Below, piece after piece: positions 53,901-60,980 of a stretch of 64,000 nt of DNA (position 1 is its first letter; each line of letters begins with the position of its first letter). This stretch comes from Paenibacillus sp. ACRRX (GTDB lineage Bacteria; Bacillota; Bacilli; Paenibacillales; Paenibacillaceae), in the NCBI RefSeq assembly GCF_022346885.1, contig NZ_JAKRNK010000005.1:248001-312000 (forward strand), read 5' to 3'. The notes under the pieces were generated by a model. That model searched no databases and was not told the origin of the DNA. It worked only from the letters and a program-made list of their open reading frames with translations. The translations under genes and the position numbers were made by a program.

Positions 53901-55380
53901 ACTTGGGTTCCCGCAAACACCAAGAATTAAATATGCTGTGACGAAAAGCTCTCATACTTCTTACATCAATAGCCAAGGCGTACTCAAAGCATTACCTAGC
54001 AGCGGGTCTGTGACTGTTGATTTGACGGTCGCTATCTTCTCAGACGAATTAGCCTCCTACAAAAAAGAAGCCATTGTCCGTGTCATCCTTACTTCACAAG
54101 GTACGGGCAGCAGTGGCGGCTATTATGGCGGCGGAGGTACGACGACTACTGATAATAACATCAACAGCAGCACACCATCTGTAGCGGCTGTCATTAATCA
54201 AGGACAAGTCAGCCAAGTCGTCAAATCTACCACTAAAACAGAAGGTACGGTTGTAACCGGAACGATTTCAGATTTCGACTTAAAAGCAGCACTGGAAAAA
54301 GCTCCGAAATCACCTACAGCTGTCATTATAAGCGTCACTGCTGACACTTATAAGCAGCAAACACGAGTGGTTCTGACACCTGCACAGATCAAGCAGCTTG
54401 TAGAAACACAAATTGGCAGTACCGTTGTAGTCAGCAATGGAACCCAATCGATTGCCCTGCCAGTAGAAGTATTAAAAGGACTCGATAAAGACGCAAGTGT
54501 AAGCATTGAAATAAGTTCCGCAGCAGATAAACAGGCGAAGCTTAAAGAAATGTTCCCTGAGGCTCAGTTTGTTGGTACGCCAACTGCTTTTGCCGTCAAT
54601 GTCTTAAAAGGGAGCACATCCACACCAATCGTCATATCTGCTAAGCACTTTATCAAGCGTGCCTTTATTGTTCCAGGAAGCTTGGATACGACTGGCGCAT
54701 TGTTCCTGAAAAATGATACAGGTGCACCGATTCCGGCGTTAGTTACGAAGAATAGCGATAATACAACAATTGTAACTATTAATCACCCTGGCCTCGGCAC
54801 TTATGTTGCCGCCTCCCGTACAGTGAATTTTAACGACATCACGCAATCTTGGGCGAAATCTCGGATCGAGTCACTTGCTGCCAAATTCATTGTAAACGGC
54901 TCAACAGCAACAACTTTCTCACCAAAGAAAGATGTGACTCGTGCTGAATTTGCTGCTATGTTGGTTCGTGCACTGGGGATTGAGTCCCAAGCAGATGCAC
55001 CATTCAAAGATGTCAAAGCTACAGCTTGGTACGCTGAAGACGTAGCAGCAGCTTATGAAATTGGGCTTATCAACGGTGTGAACAAATCCACCTTTAACCC
55101 GAACGCCAGCATTAGCCGTCAAGATCTGGCGGTTATCTTGGCCAGAGCTGCTGCTCTGCTGCAAGTACCAAAGAGCAATCCATCCAAGCAAGCCTATGGA
55201 GATGCCAAGGTAATCTCCGGTTATGCGACGAACAGCATTAAAGATGTAACGGATAGCGGCTTGATGAAAGGTGAAGACAAAGGCGGCGTATCTTACTTCC
55301 GTCCTGAAGCACCAACGACACGCGAAGCTGCGGTGTCCGTCCTGTTCGCCCTGTTGCAGCAAGGTAAGTTTATTAACTAA
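50917..55380 (+). CDS. Cell-surface subtilisin-like serine protease (Vpr-like) with three SLH domains
   Basis: 1487 residues. Signal peptide (1-32), inhibitor I9 propeptide (about 70-160), S8 catalytic domain interrupted by a PA domain (about 435-545), Fn3-like beta domains, a Gly/Thr-rich linker near 1065-1090, and three C-terminal SLH repeats (about 1305-1485). The catalytic triad is Asp214 (GVIDTGVD), His266 (HGTHVAGT) and Ser614 (SGTSMAAPH). The SLH repeats should bind pyruvylated wall polymer, so the protease is displayed on the cell surface. The start is TTG, eight bases after GAGG. Vpr itself lacks SLH repeats and is about half this length. Confidence 0.95.
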   Translation: MKNKPIWKKTLLSLSATLLAASLFLQQFALAAPSSTSGSLSIPLDLANRLDTSALSGQPSVYVSPKLNTGSDKPVRVIVQLSGQPVSVGKYAAAEGVKNLAAESTEAAINHQQQSLVATAKTNGIDLKVNYTYNTVLNGMEITIPASQIPALAKLPGIKSIHENRTYYSIPVQEPLNFDINNPKFEILPLKHIGADVAWSQGLTGKKLKVGVIDTGVDYLHPDLAAAYKGGYDSIDNDNDPYEGIPISPQDDPKHIGYSGSYHGTHVAGTIVGRAANKTSDIVQRGVAYDADLYAYRVLGRNAETGRDSGSSAQVIDGIERAVKDGVDVINLSLGADVDKDPLSPDSIAINNAVLGGVVAIISNGNAGDKGPYYYSVGSPATSQLAISVGATTVDSVFYNTTVTESVYGQTLPLNIMSWTTGQENFNQILGTQPIEAVYAGLGHTSDYANINANGKVVFVSRGNYSFVEKIETAKKFGAKAIIIFNGINKGNNADLSPSIPDRDDFAKIYVGDGFNYIPTFEMQGAPGRALAVKILSNPGKPFTFTFGAFNKSIIPGDQVTTFSSRGPNADGQLGIKPDVAAPGNNILSTIPAYAKAIPNASYNQAYGRLSGTSMAAPHVAGATLLLKQLHPEWTPFDIRAALANTADGISDEKGTRYDVYSQGAGRISVSQAVYTPAVLQTVENITILDKNLNPVSVTNYGDNASFGVMQAGEAAKTIALQLKNTSLSAVQYQASVQLHPQVTSDPNASIPTPDVNQIDVKLVGLGNGDTVTANANSVQPFSIQLAPKATAVAGVYEGEIVLKHATLPTLHLPFVVHVNKGTPNGFGLYDLSLSNKIIQPYGVDSTSTTKVNVTLGAKTKLIILNAYGINDELIGELGAYGTLDSKGQLNIIQPQLFTFTGIDGSYTDGQKDANGNLIVKYLKEGTYKLEVLAPKLDANNAYVYNETGQQQFHSAYTAFAVRSYTNQQVQGTVDKALQQFKATIINTTTTNRPVLGFPQTPRIKYAVTKSSHTSYINSQGVLKALPSSGSVTVDLTVAIFSDELASYKKEAIVRVILTSQGTGSSGGYYGGGGTTTTDNNINSSTPSVAAVINQGQVSQVVKSTTKTEGTVVTGTISDFDLKAALEKAPKSPTAVIISVTADTYKQQTRVVLTPAQIKQLVETQIGSTVVVSNGTQSIALPVEVLKGLDKDASVSIEISSAADKQAKLKEMFPEAQFVGTPTAFAVNVLKGSTSTPIVISAKHFIKRAFIVPGSLDTTGALFLKNDTGAPIPALVTKNSDNTTIVTINHPGLGTYVAASRTVNFNDITQSWAKSRIESLAAKFIVNGSTATTFSPKKDVTRAEFAAMLVRALGIESQADAPFKDVKATAWYAEDVAAAYEIGLINGVNKSTFNPNASISRQDLAVILARAAALLQVPKSNPSKQAYGDAKVISGYATNSIKDVTDSGLMKGEDKGGVSYFRPEAPTTREAAVSVLFALLQQGKFIN

Positions 55381-55393
55381 GCGTAGTACGTAA

Positions 55394-55454
55394 AAAAGCC
55401 CCTTATGACGTCATCGGCTCGTGAGAGCCTAGAATGATATCGTAAGGGGCTTTT
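55394..55454. terminator. Strong bidirectional terminator between protease and toxin locus
   Basis: AAAAGCCCCTTA pairs perfectly with TAAGGGGCTTTT, with further ATGACGT-like pairs inside. Each strand ends in a T tract. Confidence 0.88.
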
Positions 55455-55499
55455 GTATTTCAAATATATAAACTCATCACTTATTCTTATTTATTCGCA

Positions 55500-56048
55500 T
55501 TAAAACTTACCTTTCCCTTTTACAATGTTCCAAACCTCACTACAATATAATGGCCTAGCTATGACGCCATCCGGTAGTCTGAACATAGAAAAGAACTGTT
55601 CTCTCTTTTCATAGTATTTTTGTTTACTTTTCATTACCTGTATCTCGTTACTAAAATCTAAAGATTCATGTAATTTCATATCTAACACATTCATTCCCAG
55701 TAAGATTCCAATATTTCTACACAATTTAATTGCTTTTTCAAATGTTCCTTCCGGATTACAGACAGCAAATCTTACTGAAATCTCATCAACCTTTTCCGAC
55801 TTCACACCTGAATTAATTTGTATTTCTATAATGCAAGTTTCATCCGCATAAGAATAATAGCATTCTGGATCATCATCAGACCAACTCTCTTTAGATGTGT
55901 ATGAATTGACATTCAACATGGATTTGAGTGCATTTGTAACATTTGTAAATAATACTGAATGACTACTATATGTTTCCCATCCATCATCGGTAAGTTTAAC
56001 CATATTTTCTTTTGGGTATATAAAAAAATTATAGGATTCCACCCCCAT
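55500..56048 (-). CDS. Putative immunity protein of a displaced toxin tip
   Basis: 182 residues, soluble, acidic, no recognised family. The AGGAGGAAG site is four to five bases before the ATG and lies within the last codons of a toxin-like tail whose stop codon directly precedes the ATG. This position, immediately after a toxin C-terminus in an Rhs locus, and the AT-rich composition are typical of immunity genes. The cognate toxin is reduced to a frameshifted remnant, so the gene is probably an orphan immunity function. The role is inferred from context only. Confidence 0.65.
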   Translation of the reverse strand: MGVESYNFFIYPKENMVKLTDDGWETYSSHSVLFTNVTNALKSMLNVNSYTSKESWSDDDPECYYSYADETCIIEIQINSGVKSEKVDEISVRFAVCNPEGTFEKAIKLCRNIGILLGMNVLDMKLHESLDFSNEIQVMKSKQKYYEKREQFFSMFRLPDGVIARPLYCSEVWNIVKGKGKF

Positions 56049-56280
56049 CTATCTTCCTCCTGCTCCGTATACTTGATGAAATAATTCATCAGGCGTTACT
56101 TTCCATATGATTGTTAAGGTTTCTTCAGCGAGCTTACATGTAGCCTCACCCGTTCCCTTATTTTTCCTTACTTTCCCATTATATCAATTTTCTTGACGCT
56201 CTGTTAAAGTTGCCACCTAATACTCTGTCATATGCTTCATCATGCTCCAGATGATTTTTGCAAGCCTTTGCATGCCATAT
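56049..56280 (-). pseudogene. Remnant of a toxin C-terminal domain
   Basis: Two overlapping open stretches read as one domain with a frameshift near 56180: a first part containing HLEHDEAYDRVLGGNFN and RASRKLI, then NGKVRKNKGTGEATCK through TPDELFHQVYGAGGR and a TAG stop directly before the immunity gene. No start codon or ribosome binding site exists. I read this as the decayed C-terminal tip of an Rhs-type toxin; the toxin type is not recognised. Confidence 0.55.
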
Positions 56281-56648
56281 CTAAGGGTTTGATTCTTGGT
56301 TTTGCCTTCCACTAGCTTGTATTAGTAATACTTGTAAAATAATAAATTACGTCACTTCTTGTTATCGCCTTTAGCGACTTGGATGTGCTGAATGGCTAGG
56401 TAGGGGGAGAAGGTATTCAGTACCCGTCTTCCCTACCCGACAAGCAATAGCTAAAACAGGCCAATGATGGTCGCATCTGACGATAATCGACCTGCTCAAT
56501 GTAAAGAAATAGTGTTATTTAGATTATCAAATTCAAGCATTGATGTGCGTTCAAACGTTTGGGAGAAATCTTCACTCAGGTATTACATGGATAATATGTG
56601 TTATTAGTTGAATGATGAGTTCATTCGCCCCAACCACCCAAAAATGAA
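56281..56648. other. Intergenic spacer with a diverged duplicate of the 60.3-60.47 kb region
   Basis: No gene seen. The segment AACAGGCCAATGATGG near 56455 and GTTGAATGATGAGTTCATTC near 56603 have close counterparts at about 60293 and 60445, so this spacer and the one after the main immunity gene share ancestry. A hairpin with GGTAGGG and CTACC arms lies at about 56398-56437. Confidence 0.45.
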
Positions 56649-56677
56649 ACCTTGAAAGGCACTAAGCCAATCAAGGT
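56649..56677 (-). terminator. Terminator of the small putative immunity gene
   Basis: On the minus strand ACCTTGA pairs with TCAAGGT, followed by TTCATTTTT. One of a family of similar hairpins in this locus. Confidence 0.65.
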
Positions 56678-56688
56678 CTCTCAAGAAA

Positions 56689-56976
56689 TTACTCTAATGA
56701 TGAAAACTCTAATAAATCTGCTTTTAACTCAGCTAACAAATCATCAAGGTTCGTGAACTTTTCGGTCTTTACTGACAGCGTATTTTCACTTTCAATCTCA
56801 ACAGTAAAAAAATCGTAAGTGTAGTCTGACAAAACTGAGATGGAAGCCATAAAATTTTCTTTGCTCAGGGCATATTCCAATTTTGCATCCCCGTACAAAA
56901 CCTCGCTTTCAATTACGATACCTTTATCCAAAGAATCAATAAATTTCGTAATGTACTGCTTCAATGAATCAAACAT
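56689..56976 (-). CDS. Small acidic putative immunity protein
   Basis: 95 residues, acidic, no membrane segment and no recognised family. AGGAAG lies nine bases before the ATG. Directly upstream is the end of a toxin-like frame (stop at 56995-56997), whose C-terminus IPDPVGTNIKIVDTKK fits a toxin tail. The toxin-then-immunity order with 18 bases between them suggests an orphaned immunity gene left after the toxin body was deleted. Function inferred from context. Confidence 0.6.
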   Translation of the reverse strand: MFDSLKQYITKFIDSLDKGIVIESEVLYGDAKLEYALSKENFMASISVLSDYTYDFFTVEIESENTLSVKTEKFTNLDDLLAELKADLLEFSSLE

Positions 56977-56994
56977 CTGTTTTCACTTCCTACT

Positions 56995-57330
56995 CTACTT
57001 TTTAGTATCGACAATTTTAATATTAGTACCAACAGGATCAGGTATCGTTTGTCCTCATTGTAATAGTACCGATGACGCGCATTGGACACCGCACGCTCTA
57101 CCATAAGCCCATCGCCGTTATAGCTGTAGCTCGCTGTACCTTTGGCTCCAATCGCCTTGGTCAACTGATTCTTCTTATTGTACTCGTACTGCGCTTCCTG
57201 AATTGGCAGTTCGCGGCTGCTCTCCAACGTCAAGCGGTTGTAACGCCCGTCATACGTATAATGTTCATTAAACTCACTTGACGTCTTCACCTGATCCAGC
57301 GGCGTATAGCTGAACTGGGTGACATAATTT
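56995..57330 (-). pseudogene. Rhs core fragment fused to a toxin tail
   Basis: 57050-57330 is about 93 percent identical by eye to 62353-62635 of the main Rhs gene (YTYDGRYNRLTLESSREL and SYSYNGDGLMVERA). At about 57050 the homology stops inside RHRYYYNEDKR, and in another frame a toxin C-terminus ending IKIVDTKK follows. So a deletion removed the rest of the core, the HINT domain and most of a toxin. There is no start codon; it is a non-functional relic. Confidence 0.8.
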
Positions 57331-57344
57331 TTTTGCTAATAAAG

Positions 57345-57384
57345 AAAACCTTGAGAGGTTGTCTAAGACTGACCATTCAAGGTT
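57345..57384 (-). terminator. Terminator of the CdiI-like immunity module
   Basis: AAAACCTTGA pairs with TCAAGGTTTT, with a T-rich tail on the minus strand. Same design as the hairpins at 56649 and 59128. Confidence 0.7.
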
Positions 57385-57448
57385 TTAAAGTTATACAAAA
57401 GCCATTTTAGATATAAAATATCTTTGAATTGTGACCTCATAAACAACT

Positions 57449-57854
57449 TTAGAGATGCACACTCCTCATAAAGTTTACTAATATATCATTATATTCTTTC
57501 CTATCCTCTTCATTTGACCATTCTAAACTTGGAAGCCTCATATTGATCTTCTTTAGGATCATTCTGAGTTTACATAAATCCTCAAATTTAGTTAAATTAA
57601 CTGAATAAAGTAATTCTAAAACCTGACCATCATACATATCACCAGCAATCGGGTTTTCATCCAATATATCCATCTTTTTTTATTGCAATTTCAATAAAAA
57701 CATTTTGTAATATCATCCTACAAACATCCGTTAAGTCAACTTCCTCCTCAGTTTTGTCAATTAATCTGTTATACCAGTTATCCAATGCATACTCGGTTTC
57801 CACTGTCTGTTTTTGTTGATTCAATAAATAAATATCTTTTATCGTTTTATTCAT
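57449..57854 (-). pseudogene. CdiI-like immunity gene, frameshifted in an A7 tract
   Basis: Two frames join into one protein of about 134 residues: the first starts at 57854 and ends in IEIAIKKDGYIG; the second continues with MDILDENPIAGDMYDGQVLE and ends at 57449. The switch falls in seven A residues (57675-57681 as T on the plus strand); removing one A restores a single frame. The second half, with NPIAGDMYDGQVLELL, resembles the contact-dependent-inhibition immunity (CdiI) family. The ATG overlaps the stop of the toxin-tip frame by one base, so the pair was translationally coupled. Confidence 0.7.
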
Positions 57855-58303
57855 TATTTTACACCTCCAAAAGGTTCAAATAAGTTTTCAATCTTAATCA
57901 AATTCTTATTTGCCTTATTCAAAGCATTTTGTAGTGTTTTTCTTGTGATATCTGATAAATTAGGATTTTGGAGCGAACCTTCTAACCCTCGTTTTATTTT
58001 ACTTAATCCCTTGAACAAATCTCGCATCTCTTGTAGATGGTTCCAATATCCTCCCTCAGGTTTTGGAACAGGATTTCCCTTCAGGTCTCGTAAAGTTTCC
58101 GAAAAATCCATTCCCGTAAGATGCTTATTAACTATATTATCTAAAGTTATCAGATTTCTTTTTTGGGCCCGTGATAAATCCCCTAAACCTGACGCTCTTG
58201 GTGCATTCTTATAAAAACTAATAAGATTAGGCTGTCCATTCTTCCATTTTATCGTTGTATTCGCTGCTGGAGTACTTACTTTGATTGGATAGTATCTTCG
58301 CAC
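57854..58303 (-). CDS. Displaced Rhs toxin tip, polymorphic-toxin RNase-like domain
   Basis: 149 residues. The first 25 or so (YPIKVSTPAANTTIKWKNGQ) are nearly identical to the linker before the toxin of the main Rhs gene. The rest, including HLTGMDFSETLRDLKG, VPKPEGGYWNHLQEM and a helical tail ending LFEPFGGVK, resembles the C-terminal domain of Bacillus LXG toxins such as YeeF/YobL (polymorphic toxin type 28). A GTG at 58303 lacks a ribosome binding site and lies just inside the seam, so this tip is probably silent DNA available for recombination rather than an expressed toxin. Confidence 0.7.
   Translation of the reverse strand: MRRYYPIKVSTPAANTTIKWKNGQPNLISFYKNAPRASGLGDLSRAQKRNLITLDNIVNKHLTGMDFSETLRDLKGNPVPKPEGGYWNHLQEMRDLFKGLSKIKRGLEGSLQNPNLSDITRKTLQNALNKANKNLIKIENLFEPFGGVK
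58216..58291. repeat. Tip-exchange seam, copy in displaced tip
   Basis: About 75 bases nearly identical to 61342-61420 in the main Rhs gene, encoding the linker YPIKVSTPAANTTIKWKNGQ. Identity begins and ends abruptly at both sides. Confidence 0.8.
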
Positions 58304-58430
58304 TGCTAATATTCAAGTCCGTAATCTGGTTCCGATTGTTGTACAGACCACTTACCGTCAAATTCACGTTGCTTCCCGATTACTTCACCACATATCCTGT
58401 TTTCTTGTTCGGATCGTTAATGAATATTGA
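58304..58430 (-). pseudogene. Second Rhs core fragment with internal stop
   Basis: On the minus strand the frame reads DPNKKTGYVVK, stop, then NVNLTVSGLYNNRNQITDLN, matching DLRKKTGYSVRQISKGF and RGQFDSRNRVTDLS of the main Rhs gene (about 62860-62970). It joins the toxin tip at about 58292-58303 in a different frame. A relic left by recombination. Confidence 0.75.
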
Positions 58431-58466
58431 GTACATTCGGCATTGGATAACCACTCTCTCAAAAGA

Positions 58467-58502
58467 AAAGCCATAGAGAGCATAAAATCCCGCTATGGCT
58501 TT
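58467..58502 (-). terminator. Copy of the immunity-gene terminator
   Basis: AAAGCCATAG/CTATGGCTTT, the same hairpin as at 60493-60528, here downstream of the immunity-gene remnant. Confidence 0.75.
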
Positions 58503-58512
58503 CACGACTATT

Positions 58513-58641
58513 TCCTTGCTTCAAGAATGCTACTTTCTCTTTTTCATGTAGTTTTATTAAAATTGAATGATTGTCCTGTCTGTTTATCTAAATTTCCAGC
58601 CATGGCAGTCACTTCACAACTAGGTGAAATGTCGAACATTT
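58513..58641 (-). pseudogene. Broken duplicate of the main immunity gene 3' end
   Basis: The frame reads SCEVTAMAGNLDKQTGQS, then NFNKTT, a TGA stop, and KRESSILEARK. The intact gene at 60534-60971 has SCEVTAMAENLDKQTGQS, YFNKTTSQRESSIIEARK. A short internal deletion precedes it. So the immunity gene was once duplicated together with its terminator and only its end remains. Confidence 0.85.
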
Positions 58642-58669
58642 AATCAACATGGAAATTAATACTTTTCTA

Positions 58670-58870
58670 CTAATCTAATTTTACATACCACTGATACACA
58701 TATGGGAGTTCTTTATCAAAAACAACAGTTCCTAACCATTCATCCTCATCTTGAAATACAAGTACTCTTTCATTAGGAATTAAACTCAACTTAATCACTT
58801 CTTCATGTGATAATCCCGGCTTGCTTGGTCCAAAGTAATTAAAATTGCAATCGATTTCAAGCCTTTTCAT
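58670..58870 (-). CDS. Small putative immunity protein (66 residues)
   Basis: A 66-residue acidic protein with no recognised family (MKRLEIDCNFNYFGP start). AAGGAG lies seven bases before the ATG, so it is a translatable gene. It begins 16 bases after the stop of a toxin-like tail, the position of an immunity gene. Very short for this role, but single-domain immunity proteins of this size exist. Function inferred from context. Confidence 0.55.
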   Translation of the reverse strand: MKRLEIDCNFNYFGPSKPGLSHEEVIKLSLIPNERVLVFQDEDEWLGTVVFDKELPYVYQWYVKLD

Positions 58871-58886
58871 GTTAAATCTCCTTAAC

Positions 58887-59082
58887 TTATCTCCATTTAT
58901 TTGGTACTATTTTGAATAATTTAGATAGCGCTTCAGCTTGCTCTCTTGTCATGGGTGGTATTTGGTGGAATGATGGAACCATGTAAAGAATTATATTTTG
59001 TTGGATCTTTAATTACATCCCAACCCATACCAGCTTGTTTCGGTATCGTCACAGATGTTGTGCGGCTAAGCGGTCGTAAGAA
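58887..59082 (-). pseudogene. Rhs fragment fused to another toxin tail, frameshifted
   Basis: 59036-59080 matches the Rhs core around RTTSVTMPNQAQ of the main gene (about 63890-63935). It continues GMGWDVIKDPTKYNSLHGSI, then after a frameshift near CCACCAAATACCACC reads MTREQAEALSKLFKIVPNKWR and stops at 58887. So this is a third tip: a few residues of Rhs core joined to the end of an unrelated toxin. No start signal. Confidence 0.65.
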
Positions 59083-59127
59083 ATTAATTAGTGATTGATT
59101 ATTTCTAAATTGTCCTAGTAAAGAAAA

Positions 59128-59158
59128 AACCTCGAAAGACATGGTGTCAATCAAGGTT
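59128..59158 (-). terminator. Imperfect terminator of the frameshifted immunity module
   Basis: AACCTCGA pairs with TCAAGGTT across one mismatch; same family as 56649 and 57345. Confidence 0.5.
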
Positions 59159-59277
59159 AATTAAATGCTCGTTTACGAAAGGATCTCAATAGATTAACAG
59201 TAAATTAAAGACGATTCTTATTAACGCCAGTAATAGTCTCAAATAAATATATTCTTAAAGAATACTAAAAAGATTGT

Positions 59278-59904
59278 TTATGCAAAATATTCATTAACTA
59301 TATTAGTTAATATTTCTTTTTGAAAGTATGACTCGGCTAAATAATCTATAAAAAACTCTTCCACTTCAGTAATTTTGAATTTACTTAAATAAGCAAAAGC
59401 CAAAAATAGCAAATCTGAATGTGATTCAGTAGAGTAATAATAAGGATCATTTGTAGGGACGTCTTGGAGCACTCAAGTACCACACCTGTAAAACGCGCAT
59501 CTCCATGATTAATAATTGCTTGTAATATGGTTTCTAAAATCATAGAATTATCTTCTCTAAAAATCTTAGTGATATCTTCAAAAGTTAGTACTTCAAGGAT
59601 TATTTTTTTGCTTTTCGATTGCGTATAATTCCAATGTTGTTCTTTCATCTTCATAATATTTTTCCCAAAATCCATCGAAAGACCAGTTTTCTGGAAGTAT
59701 CCTCAAACAACCTTGGTCCTGAACCACTGCCCAGCCACTCGGCAATTTACCCGATATGACCTGGAATAGAGTAGAAGGATATGGGACAACACTCCCATCA
59801 TCTTTCTCGATCCTATATATGATGTCACCTCCTAAATATCTAGAATATAAGGAAGTCTCTCCATCATAAATCTCGATGGACAGAACAATATAACTTTTAT
59901 TCAG
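59278..59904 (-). pseudogene. Frameshifted gene, probable immunity protein
   Basis: Three consecutive open segments read as one protein of about 205 residues: NKSYIVLSIEIYDGET to ELYAIEKQK; then KIILEVLTFEDITKIF to FTGVVLE; then LQDVPTNDPYYYSTES to NIVNEYFA. The first switch is in a seven-A tract (T7 at 59603-59609), where one A fewer restores the frame; the second, near 59465, is not in a homopolymer. No proper start codon remains. Family not recognised; position suggests an immunity gene. Confidence 0.65.
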
Positions 59905-60492
59905 CGTTATTCCTTCATATTTTTTTCTTCATTAAGTACATGCTCGACCTTCAACTAATCCCCACCTTTTTTTATTAAATGAGAGACATGCATGCTTATC
60001 TTCTCTCGTCTCCCTAATAATTTATTTTAATAAAAATTAAGGATCATTTGTTTCAGATAAATATATGATTTCTCAAAACCTTAAAGACAAAGGAAGCAAA
60101 TCCATTTGACAATAAAATGAAGATAAGGAAACGTGTATTGCTGTCCAAGATTTCCTTTTTGGAAAACTTTTCATATTGAAATCGTCTTTCATTAAGTCTG
60201 TGACGTTTTGTTTTTACTCTGTCTGATCAGGATCAGCTTTTTCTCTGCCAGTCTGGAAATTTTGATAAAACTTTAAGAAAACGAAGAGACAAAAACAGGT
60301 CAATCATGATGGCACATATCCATAATACACCTGATTGTCGCAACAAAATTGCGTCAGTTGGGTTATACAATTCATGCTTTTTTTTGTGCGTACAAACGAA
60401 ATAACCGTTTCATTATACGGGTATTCCGTGGGTTAGATATGTTATTGGTTGAATGATGAGTACATTCGGCACTAGGTAGCCCTCTCCAAAGA
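59905..60492. other. AT-rich spacer, no gene
   Basis: About 590 bases without a supported reading frame. The last part (60293-60470) is a diverged duplicate of 56455-56626, and the stretch from about 60455 to 60492 is duplicated at 58430-58466. Confidence 0.5.
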
Positions 60493-60528
60493 AAAGCCAT
60501 AGAGAGCATAAATTCCCACTATGGCTTT
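60493..60528 (-). terminator. Terminator of the Rhs-immunity operon
   Basis: AAAGCCATAG pairs with CTATGGCTTT, followed on the minus strand by TTCTTTGG; it starts five bases after the immunity stop codon. Confidence 0.8.
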
Positions 60529-60533
60529 CCGAA

Positions 60534-60971
60534 CTATTTTCTTGCTTCAATGATACTACTTTCTCTTTGTGATGTAGTTTTATTAAAATAAAATGATTGC
60601 CCTGTCTGTTTATCTAAATTTTCAGCCATAGCAGTTACCTCGCAACTAAGTGAAATGTATCGTGCCATCCAAAGTGAAATGTCGAACATTAGGTCATTAA
60701 ATACTTCTTGGAATGAATCAGTGGTAGTTGCTCCAAGCAAATATTGATAATCTGGCCAGTCTTTACTATTCTGTGTGTTTCTTAATTCAACCTCAAAGCC
60801 TAAAACCTCAGAATAACCCACTAAATCATACGGCTCATCGTCCATATTTTCATATCTAAAATTAGGTATATTTAGTCCTTCTTCTATTTTTGAGCCTAAG
60901 TCTTGTAAAGAACCTTCGAATTGAATAAATACATGTGAGTAAGCACCATGAACCTTATCTGTAATCTGCAT
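60534..60971 (-). CDS. Cognate immunity protein of the Rhs toxin tip
   Basis: 145 residues, acidic and soluble. No family is recognised with certainty. AGGAGG lies five bases before the ATG, and the gene begins nine bases after the Rhs stop codon, so the two are co-transcribed and the protein should neutralise the nucleotidyltransferase-like toxin. A partial, stop-interrupted duplicate of its 3' end lies at 58513-58641 with the same terminator, which marks it as part of a module that is copied and lost within this locus. Confidence 0.75.
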   Translation of the reverse strand: MQITDKVHGAYSHVFIQFEGSLQDLGSKIEEGLNIPNFRYENMDDEPYDLVGYSEVLGFEVELRNTQNSKDWPDYQYLLGATTTDSFQEVFNDLMFDISLWMARYISLSCEVTAMAENLDKQTGQSFYFNKTTSQRESSIIEARK

Positions 60972-60980
60972 GTTATCCTC

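Noticed and set aside
55500-60971. The repeated segments as a CRISPR array or insertion sequence
   Set aside because: Repeats are coding or terminator fragments of different lengths matching the Rhs gene; there are no regular spacers, no transposase frame and no terminal inverted repeats.
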